Below, one piece after another: positions 23,498 through 33,532 of a DNA stretch of 50,677 nt (its first letter is position 1; each line of letters opens with the position of its first letter). The DNA comes from Gymnopus androsaceus JB14 (Eukaryota > Basidiomycota > Agaricomycetes > Agaricales > Omphalotaceae): NCBI GenBank assembly GCA_009733575.1, contig ML769801.1, forward strand, positions 1-50,677, given 5' to 3'. The notes under the pieces are model-generated. The model searched no databases, had not been told where the DNA came from, and was given only the letters and a program-made list of their open reading frames with translations. Position numbers and translations under genes: made by a program.

Positions 23498-23968
23498 GTG
23501 GTACTTGAGCATATACTGCTAAAGAATGTCAGTCTTTATGCAAATCGTCGAACAAGATAGGATACCTGAATGACTCCAGCCAAAAACAATTGAGATAGCA
23601 CAAGACAATTAAAACAATTAGAAATCGAAAAAGGAAGGAGCGGATCTCGTAGTTTATGGTCTTTGCGGACCCTACTTCAGTCAAGAATTTCTACAAAGAA
23701 CAATTATCACAACTCCTGCGGCGGACATGCAATTTTAGAAAACAATTGATTGTGAAGATCGATATCGTATCAGGCGGTATGTGCATGAGAACCTTATATT
23801 GTACAGTACAATACTGGTATTAATATAGTGGAGCCAACAGTGGCTTTGTACCATAATGACAGAGACAATAACAACACCAGATGACAATAGCCCCAATAAA
23901 AGAAATAAGATACAGTATAGGAGGTTAGCTAGATACAACAAGATAATAATAGAAATAAGTTTCGAGGA

Positions 23969-25028
23969 CTAGATTTGGACCTTGTTCACCGCCCTTACAG
24001 TTGCTTTGTACCATTTATCCATCTCCGAATCAGGCTCATCCTTCAACATCACTTCCCATACCTCTTTGTCCATAGAAGTCCAGTTATTCTTCCACATACG
24101 GAAAGCGTCCCTCGCGCGATCAATCCTTCTATTCTCCATATCCCGCTCCGCCAAACGTTTACGCAGCACTATAGCGTCAGCAGCATCCTTATCCTCGGAA
24201 GTACGTCTAGCCACCACTTCCCTCTCAAACTTCTTGTAGGCCAACCACTCTTCCTGCAGATACGACGAGTGAATTTTCGCTATTCCGAATGAGGAACGTC
24301 TCCAACAGAAAATCCCAAGGTGCGCAGATACAGTTAGGGAGATGCATGCATGGATTACAGAGGGACCGAGAAAATACGATTCGCCGGCGCGAGTAAGAAA
24401 CACTTGAGGGTCCTCAAAGTTCTCGAACCAAACAGAGGGACGTTGCTCAAAGTCCGCCATAGCAGTCAATGAGAAGTCTCTGGCTTTTCGGATATTATGT
24501 ACCGTCGGTGGCCACACCACCCATATCTTCTCTCCCTCTAGATGAGCCATGATTTGTTCAAGACCGTACCTGTCAATATGGGGAGCGGTGATACAGCCAG
24601 GTTGAGTGAAAGTCATCTGGCCGTCACAGTCTTTAGGTGCATGGTATAATACCTGAATGGGCTCCCATCGGATCTCCAGCAGCTTCAATCCATCGGCTGA
24701 GTTGTGGAACATGCTGATGAGATTGATGTGTGATTGCTTCCTTTCAGAGGCTCTCCACCAGCTTGCCAGTTTGCTACAATGTCCACTATGTTGAAATGAG
24801 TAAATGTATTTACGCAATATTGTGAAACTTACCATGAGTAAAGTAATTTGACGTTCCTACACCTCTATTGACTATAGCAAGGTCTTGCATTGGTGTAGTG
24901 AGTATATCGGCCCACAGCAAAGCAGAGCCATACTCTATGATGTGTGATTTTGACCACTGCAGCGCGCGAGTAAGAAGGTTGAGATTGGGTAGTTTGCCAA
25001 GGTAGTGGAGAGGCACACAAGTCAAGGA
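23969..25028 (-). pseudogene. JmjC-type dioxygenase gene, 3' part (split by copia element)
   Basis: The last exon runs to the stop at 23969-23971 and encodes a JmjC cupin. Fe(II) ligands are in TAPHIDRYG (H and D). An EKIWVVWPPT strand is followed by ESYFLGPSVIHACISL with the distal His. After it come basic, helical residues. An upstream exon (25028-24836) contains LGKLPNLNLLTRALQWSK and ends at a GTAAGT donor. Its junction with the last exon changes frame by my reading. The 5' part of the gene continues at 30657 beyond the retrotransposon. JmjC enzymes hydroxylate proteins or demethylate histones using 2-oxoglutarate; this copy cannot make a full product. Confidence 0.75.
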
Positions 25029-25368
25029 TGTTGGAATATCAAAGGTAAATATATTCTATTGAACTATACATGGAATACTTTCTTGTAGTCTCCACTTATT
25101 TGTATCACCATCCCATGCACTCCACTATTATTGTCTCGCAGACTCCACTCAGTCTCTCGCCGTATCCACTTGCTCTCTCGCAGTAGCCACAAGTATTCAC
25201 GCAGTAGCCACCTGCCCAAAATATCATTTGTACTTAGGACTGTATATAAGCTTAGGTACCATACCCTGTAATAACACCGTTGTTCCCCATCGATCTGTGT
25301 GATCGCTACTACTAAGTCCTGTGTGGACTTACTGCTGCTACTTCCTATTTAGGAACGTAACTCTAATA
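25029..25368 (+). repeat. copia 5' LTR
   Basis: Begins TGTTGGAATATC and ends CTCTAATA just before the primer-binding site. It contains a TATATAAG box near 25242, probably the element's promoter, and repeated TCTCGC/AGTAGCCAC words. It pairs with 30318-30656. Confidence 0.95.
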
Positions 25369-25383
25369 GGTTATGGGCCCTGG
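25369..25383 (+). other. copia primer-binding site (half-tRNA type)
   Basis: GGTTATGGGCCC follows the 5' LTR at once. It is complementary to the anticodon stem-loop of eukaryotic initiator tRNA-Met (GGGCCCATAACC), not to its 3' CCA end. Drosophila copia and yeast Ty5 are known to prime from such an internal half-tRNA. Identification rests on the remembered conserved tRNA anticodon arm. Confidence 0.8.
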
Positions 25384-25422
25384 CCTTAACCATTGACGCA
25401 TCTATTTTGGACATAACTCTTG

Positions 25423-26990
25423 TTGATGTCACAATCGAGGCCTACTGCACCAGCAGCTCGCAGAACAGCATCAGGACAAGCTGCCGCCGCCGCAGCATCC
25501 AGCAGTAAACCAGTGCCTCTACCATTACCATTACCAGCCACTGATCAGAAGGCACCTTGCACTTCGAAATCTCATATAGCGGACAAAGATGAAACCCGCG
25601 ACAGGTGGTGGAATCCAACTGACCAGAAGTGGTTTGTTTGTGCTAAACAGCCTTGCCCAAACCGGTACAATACACCTCACAAAGACACTAAATATACTGC
25701 AGAATTACCGGATTACACCGATTTACCTGATATTGGTCAGGAACAAATTATCAAAAGTTGCAGAAAACAAAAGACAGGAGAAAAGATGTAGCAAATGTCT
25801 AGCTGGCAAACAGAAAGCCGCAGCTTCATCCTCATCTAATTCCACTCCAGCACCTACTCCTTCACCAGCTCCAGTTTTGTTACCAAAACAAGAGCCACAG
25901 CAAACACCACCTCCACTTCCACCAAATCCATCTCCACAGTCATCTCCACAGCAAACTCCACAGCCCTTACCAAGTGATCTTCCGCAAAGATCTCCACCCT
26001 CATCTCCATCAGATTCAGGATCTGAATCATCAGGGGCATTTGAATCAGATTCCGACAATGACAATATGTCTAAAGCACTAAAAGCCTTTGATAAGGTTAC
26101 AACCTTAAAGTCGGATAGATCAAACTGGGACACATGGAAAACTCGAGTGGAATTCGCAGCCAGATCTATTGGCTACCAGTGTTATTTCGAATGGAATCTA
26201 CATGTGACAACGGATCCAGATGCAATGTGGACTGATAGAGAAAAGGACAATGACCTTTTGAATGCTATCATTGGCAGGTTATTGGATGGAATATTCCGAA
26301 GGTATAGGAACTACGACAACACAAAACAGTTGTGGGAAAATCTACTCACTGATTATGATTCTAAAAACGCTCTTACTGAATCATTTTTACAAAGACGACT
26401 TCACACTATGCGATGCACCGACCCATCCAAGGTCAATAAACATTTGGATGACATGATCAGCATCCAGGACGGCCTCACAACAAGAGGAATTGATATCAAT
26501 GACAATATATTCGTCAACACCATTATGTCCTCAGTCCCCGACACCTTCAAAGCCACCATAAATGCATTGGCTGTTTTCTCCGTGAAAGCAGACAAGAAGC
26601 TCAGTCCTGCCAAGCTTATTTCCACCATTCGTGCTGAATCAATGGTACACCAAATGCAACATGATCACAAGAAGGAATCAGCAAACTACGCTGGTAACAG
26701 GGGAAGAGGAGGTTTCCGAGGTCGTGGAAATTCCTTTAGGGGAAATTCCCGGGCAGAGGTCGAGGCCGCGGAGGATCGACGAGTCATCAGGACTCTGTTT
26801 GTTATAACTGCGGAGGTAAAGGTCATTTTGGAAATCAATGTCCATCGGAGAAACGCAGCCAGGCCAACGAGGCCAAGGAGACAAAAGCTCCTAAAGAGAA
26901 GCAGAAGAAGAAGTCGGATGGAAACTGGAGAGATAGGCCAAAAAAACAGTGAAGTGGCATCCTCATCTATGATTGAGGAAGTACCAGAGT
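25423..26990 (+). pseudogene. copia gag
   Basis: The N-terminal part starts at 25423 in one frame (Ala/Pro-rich, then a short CAKQPCPNRY segment). The main gag domain, with LKSDRSNWDTWKTRVE and a UBN2-like region, is in another frame from about 25780. A CCHC zinc knuckle (CYNCGGKGHFGNQC, about 26800-26845) lies in yet another frame relative to the flanking gag and pol. An indel near 26745 and one in the A7 run near 26940 can explain this. Gag would form the particle and bind RNA. Confidence 0.85.
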
Positions 26991-29900
26991 CATCATGGGC
27001 AGCAATCAAAATTCCCGCTAAGTATGGGAATCTTGTTTTCAATTTTTCCGAAATAGCTGATAAATTCGAATTAGCTCTTTCATTGCCGAGCATCGATAGA
27101 TGTCAGAAATACAATTCTGATATAGTGCAAAACATCAAAGTTGACAGTCCGCCACCTCTTACTCTTAACAATGAAGAGGAGGAAGAAGTATACTTCGACG
27201 CTTACACTGCAGCCCATAGTTATGGAGCAATTCTTTTTGACTCCGGATGCTCTACCCACATGATGCCACTCACCGATGAACTTAGGAATCAACGGGAGAT
27301 TCCAACACAAGTCATCCAGGCCGCAAACGCGGGAACCTTCACGGCAAACATCTCTGGCACACTCTATCTGGGACTTCCAACATTTGAACAAGAAATAAGA
27401 ATGTTAAAGCTCCCCAACACCCTTCTATGTCCAGACACTCCCAACACACTTGTATCACTGGGAAAACTCGACAATGATAGTTACGCCATCCATACCGAAA
27501 ATGGCAAAATGACAATCAGAGATCACCAGGGGAGACTCGTGGGAGTTATCCCGAAGACTAATGGACTATACCAGATCCCATCACGGGAACATGCTTATTC
27601 AACTAAGATTGGCAGATTGGTATCTCTGTACAAGGCACACTGCATCCTAGGTCACCTCAATTATGCTTACGTGAAGCATATGTTCTGTGATAACCAGGTT
27701 CGTGGAATCGGATTGGATCCAAAACAAATGGACAAACCGGAATGCCGTGCTTGTATGCTTGGGAAAGCATCCAGGTATCCTATCACTCAGGTGCGATCAT
27801 CTCCACGTGCGGAGAATTTTGGAGACATCTTCCACATGGACGTGTGGGGACCATCACAAGTCAGGACGGTAAACCACTGCACTTACATGCTGACTCTAGT
27901 TGACAAAGCAACTGATTGGTTGGAGGAACCCCAAATGAAGTCGAAGGACGAGTCATTCGCACAGTACGTGGTTCTCCAAACAGGTCTCCAAACTCAATAC
28001 GGCACAACTGTTAAAGTTCTCCACTCTGATCGAGGGGGAGAATTTCTCAGTAATGAATTCACGGCATATCTGGAACATATTGGGACACAACGATGTCTCA
28101 CGGTACGCGACACCCCAGAACACAATGGTATAGTGGAACACGCACACCGAATGTTGGTGAATGCAGTCCAAAGTCTTTTGATCTCATCAGGACTCCTGAA
28201 ATGGCTTTGGGGATTCATGATGAAATATGCGGCATATGTTTGGAACAGGATGCCGAAGAAGGCCATTGGAATGGCCACTCCATATGAGAAACGGTTTGGT
28301 ATTAAACTGGACATTACTAATCTTCGAATCTTCAGCAGTATTGTTTATGTTAAACGAGAAAAGGAACCTGGCAAATTGGAACCACAAGCACAGGAAGGAT
28401 GCTGGATAGGACTCGAACCCAAATCAAATGGCCACTACATCTACTGGCCAACGTGTCACACTGTCACAACAGAGAGGAACGTAGTTTTCTCTGACAGGCA
28501 GATCCAACCCGTTGAAGGGGAGGATGGAAATTTGGGAAATTTAGAAACATCGGTCACCGAGTTGGAACAGCCTGTCATACCAGCTCCAGAAGAAATCGCC
28601 AAACCAATTGCACCAGACAAAGTATCTGGGAAACAAGTCAGACGACCCACAAAGAAGATCAGGGACGTCATTGAAGGACTTGGAGAAGGAAGTGATGAGT
28701 TGCAACATCTTACTGCATCTCTAGGTCAGGTAACATCAGAAATTGAATCTGATTCTTTATCTGTTGCAGAAGCTATCCAACAACCTGACAGCTCCAAATG
28801 GTACGAGGCCATGAAGGACGAAATCTCCAAACTCCAGGAGCATGGAACCTATACAATTGTCACTCCACCTCCAGATGCTAATATTCTCACATCCAAATGG
28901 GTCTATCGGACCAAGAAGGATGAACGAGGTCACATTACAGGACACCGAGCTCGTCTTGTTGTACATGGATTTAATCAGATCCCAGACGTTGACTACTTCC
29001 CAGACGAAACCTTTGCATCTGTCACGAAACTTGCATCAGCCTGTGCTATACTCAGCATTGGAGCTGAGAAGAGCATGATTATTCACCAAATGGACATGAA
29101 ATCTGCCTACCTTTACGGGAAATTGGACGACAACAAGCACATTTTTATGAAGGCACCTCCAGGCATTGATATAGGGGTAAAACCAGGTCAAACTTTACAG
29201 CTTAAACTCGCACTTTACGGACTTAAACAAGCCGGTTGACAATGGTACATGCAATTCAGGGAAATCATGACCCAACTGGGGTTTAAACGGTCTGATTTTG
29301 ATCACGCTTTTTTCTATCGCACTAATCCCTTCACCATCATTTTCATACATGTTGATGACATGACATTGGTTACCGAAACCCTGGCCATCATGGAGAAACT
29401 AAAGAAAGATATTGGGGCTATAATCAAAGTTGTTGATTCCGGAGAAATCCATTGGCTACTTGGGATCGAGATCTGAAGATCTCTCCATAATAGGATGATT
29501 CACCTATCCCAGCAGTCACACATTGACGCCATACTCTCTTGCTATGGAGTCTTGGATATAAAGCCACTCTCTATTCCCTTCGATCTCCACATTCACCTCA
29601 CCAAAGACCAGTCACCCAAAACAGTCGAGGATATTGCTTTTATGCGCGACAAACCCTACAGAGAGGCCCTTGGTGCTCTCCAGTACTTATCCGTTGCTAC
29701 GAGACCTGACATTACGTATGCAGTCTCTATCCTTGCTCGCTTTTCACAAAACCCCGGCATCACTCATTGGAACAGTGTACGCCGTGTCTATGCCTATCTC
29801 AAATACACTCGAGACTTTTGGCTCAGTACGAGCAACCAAGAGACAGTCCAAGGCTATACAGATGCGGATGGTATGTCCCAAGAGGATTGACAAGCTATTT

Positions 29901-30310
29901 CCGGGTACATTTTTATGTTGAATGGTGGAGCAGTATCTTGGTCGTCGAAACGACAGGATACCATTTCTTTATCTACCACGGAAGCCGAGTATATTGCTTT
30001 GACCCATGCGGCAAAGGAAGTGATCTGGCTTAGGAATCTTTTGTCGGAAATCTTTGGTCCAATGACTCATGCGATCCCTATCAAGTCAGACAATCAGTCC
30101 ACCATCGCATTGGTGAAGGATGATTGTTTTCATGCCAGGACCAAACACATTGATATCCAATACCACTTCATCCGCTACGTCATTGAGGAAGGTAAAATTC
30201 GTCTTACATACTGCCCTACCGAAAATATGACGGCAGACATCTTCACAAAAGCCTTACCTTCAATGAAAGCCAAACACTTCGCAGCATCCATGGGATTAGC
30301 AAAGGTTTGA
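26991..30310 (+). pseudogene. copia pol polyprotein with three stop codons
   Basis: Order: aspartic protease (LFDSGCSTHMM, about 27235), GAG-pre-integrase zinc finger (HCILGH...CRACMLGK), integrase core with D (HMDVWGP), D (LHSDRGGEF) and E (HNGIVEHAHR), reverse transcriptase (WYEAMKDEI; catalytic IHVDDM at about 29345), RNase H (GYTDADG; TEAEYIA; KSDNQST). TGA codons interrupt at 29237-29239, 29474-29476 and 29888-29890; at each, other copia proteins commonly carry Arg. The remaining frame stays open to the stop at 30308-30310. Confidence 0.95.
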
Positions 30311-30317
30311 AGGGGAG
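30309..30317 (+). other. copia polypurine tract
   Basis: GAAGGGGAG directly precedes the 3' LTR. This purine run primes plus-strand synthesis in LTR elements, and its position fixes the LTR start at TGTTGG. Confidence 0.85.
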
Positions 30318-30656
30318 TGTTGGAATATCAAAGGTAAATATATTCTATCGAACTATACATGGAACACTTTCTCATAGTCTCCACTTGTTTGTATCACCAT
30401 CCCATGCACTCCACTATTATTGTCTTGCAGACTCCACTCAGTCTCTCGCCGTATCCACTTGCTCTCTCGCAGTAGCCACAAGTATTCACGCAGTAGCCAC
30501 CTGCCCAATATATCATTTGTACTTGGACTGTATATAAGCTTAGGTACCATACCCTGTAATAACACTGTTGTCCCCCATCGATCTGTGTGATCGCTACTAC
30601 TAAGTCCTGTGTGGACTTACTGCTGCTACTTCCTATTTAGGAATGTAACTCTAATA
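30318..30656 (+). repeat. copia 3' LTR
   Basis: About 97% identical to 25029-25368, ending CTCTAATA before the target duplication. Confidence 0.95.
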
Positions 30657-32322
30657 AAGAATTCCAGCGCTTCCAGAGCATTGTTACGAATGTCAACATG
30701 GCGGATGACTTGAGATTTGAAAAGATTCAATGCTGCTTTCCATCGAGGACTAAGGTTGTCGGCTGGTTAAGGTGTAAGTGAGCAGCTCCTGGGTTAAATA
30801 GTATAAAAACATACCTTTGCGTGGTTCACGAACCATCGACGGCGCAAAAAAAGGATCATCCTAGCCTAAGTCAATTAAAGATAATGAGTAGGTAAATTGT
30901 TACTCACCGCCTGTTGCGTTGTTGATGAATCATCCTGTAGGTTGTTAGTAAAATACCGCTAAGACCAAAAATGAATATCACCTGGACCCCTGATTGGACT
31001 GATTCCTCATCATCTTCATTGTCTGCAGAGTTCTTGTGATTTTGCCAGTTTCGTTTGATCTTAATTGGGAAAGACAGCAGTTATGAAAATGCGAAACATG
31101 TACCCAGTCTTTATTTACCTTGTGCCTGGATGCCTGTTGTTCCTCTTCGTCTTCCTCGTCAGATCTGATTGCGCCCTTAGCCTGTAAAGATGAAAATCCA
31201 AACAATGCACTCGGTACACACTCACCTTGTGCCTGGACTGCCATTGTTCCTCGTCTGTCTTCCTCTTCAGAAGGACTAGTGGCTTTTCGACGCCTTTTTT
31301 TGCCCTTGACCTGAAAAGACAATACATATAAAAATGCGAACGATGTATATGATTCTAGCCATCCTTGTGCCTCCGTTGCGACAAGTCTTCCTCACCCTTA
31401 TTGGAATCAATACCTGCCTCTTGTGCCTTGCGTTTGGACGGTTTCTGACCAGGCCATTGAGTCAGAAAGGGGGAGCGATGAACGTGACACTGAGCGTACC
31501 TTGCGCTTGGGCACCGTTGAATTATCTTCAACGTCGATCCTACTGTTTGGTGGTATTCTGACAGGCAATTCGTCGGAAAGCGAGAACTGAGATAAGTAAT
31601 CATGAGCTTACCTTGGGCTTGACAAAACTCTCTTCTGTAAAGATTATAAGTTATGATGGATATAAAACTAGGATAATCAAGATTACCTTTACGCCTTTAA
31701 TACTTGGAGCTACAGGGGAGGGATTGTTGTGATGAACCCGCCACACCTGACCAGTCGTATACCAGGTATAACGGGTCGAAGCAATGGAATCTGGGTGCTC
31801 GAAAGCAAACTCCCCACTGTAAGACTGCCACCGACCGACACGTCCTTCGGGCACAGGTCCATCAGGGGCAGGTCGTTGATAAACCCACCAAGTGTTCGAT
31901 GAGAGATCCTTGTGCACAGTCGCCAACTTTCAGGGTCAGGGGGTATATCGGAGCTGGCAGGGGACGCATTTGATGACGAGTAGCGACAGTAGTATTGGTT
32001 CTTGTTCATTTTGAACTCCTTGTAACCAGAGACTTCAACCAGCTTAGAGGGATGTTAGTACAAGCTTTGAACATATGAACAACCACGGAAATCTCACCTG
32101 CAAGCGTCGACGTAGCGGAGGGCGGTGGAATGGCTTGAGCAAGCATGAGATCACGCCCCGAATCCGTTATAAACAAGGATATCTTACCAGTGGCGGTCTG
32201 TGGATTGGGGGAAGGGCCTTCGGGTGCTATGAACTAAGTTGTCAAGGATTAGTTCATTTTGTTCTGTGAGTCGCCGTCGTCTCCCCGAAGTTGCCATGTA
32301 CCTGGTTGGACGTTGTCGCCAT
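30657..32322 (-). pseudogene. JmjC-type dioxygenase gene, 5' part (split by copia element)
   Basis: Starts at 32322 (MATTSNQ) with a 21-nt first exon, followed by small exons at about 32250-32210 and 32160-32100 and a larger one from 32045. A segment near 31.65-31.9 kb (TWWVYQRPAPDGPVPEGRV, STRYTWYTTGQVWRVH) follows in a different frame, so there is a lesion or missed splice near 31.92 kb. Next come several small exons encoding alternating acidic and Lys/Arg-rich pieces (31.6-30.9 kb). The last exon before the element (30760-30657) ends in RHVDIRNNALEALEF, which continues in frame across the copia insertion at LTCVPLHYLG. Promoter, leader and first exon are shared with the Spt5-like gene at 44.5 kb. 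Confidence 0.7.
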
Positions 32323-32624
32323 TTTCACGTCTTCTTTCGACAATCTACACGGGGTTTTTATTAGTCTTTAGTCTTAGAGCTTCAACTCGTTTATCTCAAT
32401 TTACTCGTAATTCTCTCAATTTTATTGTTGTATGCTACGAATAATACGAAGAAAGATATTTACTCACTGTGGACGTCGTTGAGAAAGAGTTACGCCCAGC
32501 GTGGTGGTGGTACTGAAACAAGCGAAGCAGAAGTTGCTTACATGATGCACATGTGTACTTATAGTTGCCGTCAGCCAAATTCCACAACCAAAAAGGAAGT
32601 TGGCGCTTGTGATGCAAGTTGCAT
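32323..32624 (-). promoter_or_regulatory. shared promoter-leader cassette, copy a (JmjC gene)
   Basis: On the minus strand: the conserved ACTTCCTTTTTGGTTGTGG block, then GGCAACTATAAGTACAC with a TATA box (plus-strand 32558-32563), GCAACTTCTGCTTC, a leader, and a 5'UTR intron from GTGAGTAAATATC to CCCGTGTAG. It ends at the MATTSNQ start codon, about 240 nt from TATA to ATG. It matches copy c (44228-44531) along its whole length. Confidence 0.8.
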
Positions 32625-32628
32625 CTAA

Positions 32629-32860
32629 AAACTTGAAAACTTGAAAACGACTAAAAACTTGAAAACAATTAAAAACTTGAAAACAACTGAAAACTTGAAA
32701 ACAATTAAAAACTTGAAAACGACTGAAAACTTGAAAACGATTAAAAACTTGAAAATGATTAAAAACTTGAAAATGATTAAAAACTTGAAAACAACTGAAA
32801 ACTTGAAAACAATTGAAAACTTGAAAACTTAAAACAATTAAAAACTTGAAATTTCCAGGT
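32629..32860. repeat. A-rich 18-nt minisatellite
   Basis: About eleven copies of a unit close to AAAACTTGAAAACRAYTR. It lies directly upstream of cassette copy a. Shorter arrays of the same unit adjoin copies b (36660-36740) and c/f (44140-44225). The open frame through it (a Lys-Asn-Leu-Lys-Thr repeat) is a by-product of the 18-nt period. Confidence 0.9.
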
Positions 32861-33532
32861 TGCTCTCAAGAAACAACAGTTTAATACGCAGTTAAAATTG
32901 GCGCTCCATAGATAATAGAAGGTACACATATATATAGTACAGTATATTTACAAGAAAGTAGATTCAAAAAAGTAATCCATCAAAACAAGGACACATGTTG
33001 GCCCTGGCCCCCCTTGTATAGTGCCTCCATGAAAGGACTTCACTTGTCAAATTTGACAGTATGGAAATTTGGACAGGCTGTGAGAAAATACATGATAAAA
33101 AATATGATAGAGCTACAAAAAGCATATTAGCCACATGTTGTAAACTTTTCGATTAGGAAATTTTGTATTGTTGAGCATTTTCCAGCCAATCAGGTTTCTA
33201 GTATCAAACTGGCTAATACGCTCTACAGTGTTTAAATAAGTTGAAGGTCTGACATAAAGAAGGGTATCAAAAAACCGAACGGATTAACCGATGTCCTTCA
33301 ACAAACCCGACGTTTGTTACAATAATACAACATGATGACCAATCTAATTTTTTAATAAGTGCCAGGCAAAGGTATGAGGTATCAAAAACCGAAACGGATT
33401 CAAATCCTTTCGGACGTCCTTCAACCGCTCCGACGTTCCTGAACATGCTCCAATGTCCCTTTGAATGTCCGAGAATTGGCCCAGAAGAATACCTGGAAAT
33501 GCTTCAGTTCAGCATTGTTTGGACAAGTGCTG
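32861..33532. repeat. intergenic with a diverged direct repeat
   Basis: GGTATCAAAAAACCGAACGG near 33265 and GGTATCAAAAACCGAAACGG near 33379 each start a block of about 55 bp ending in TCCTTCAAC...CGACGT. The rest is AT-rich without a supported gene. Confidence 0.5.

Larger units (their letters stand above)
25029..30656 (+). mobile_element. Ty1/copia LTR retrotransposon, 5.6 kb, defective
   Basis: Two LTRs of about 340 bp bound a gag-pol region in the copia order protease, integrase, reverse transcriptase, RNase H. An imperfect 5-bp target duplication flanks it (AAGGA at 25024-25028, AAGAA at 30657-30661). The LTRs differ at about ten or eleven positions, mostly transitions, roughly 3% divergence, so the insertion is not very recent. 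Three in-frame stops and at least two frameshifts make it non-autonomous. It sits inside the coding sequence of the minus-strand JmjC gene. Confidence 0.95.

Noticed and set aside
25589..25780. Start of the long gag-pol frame at 25589
   Set aside because: The first part of that frame overlaps the true gag N-terminus in another frame; the protein is a frameshift product until about 25780.
31120..31327. Acidic Ser/Glu-rich open frames on both strands near 31.2 kb
   Set aside because: Best explained as small low-complexity exons of the decayed JmjC gene on the minus strand.
32641..32832. Open frame encoding Lys-Asn-Leu-Lys-Thr repeats
   Set aside because: It is a by-product of the 18-nt minisatellite; no start context, homology or non-repeat sequence supports a protein.
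32629..32860. CRISPR-like array
   Set aside because: Units are contiguous 18-mers without unique spacers in a eukaryotic genome.
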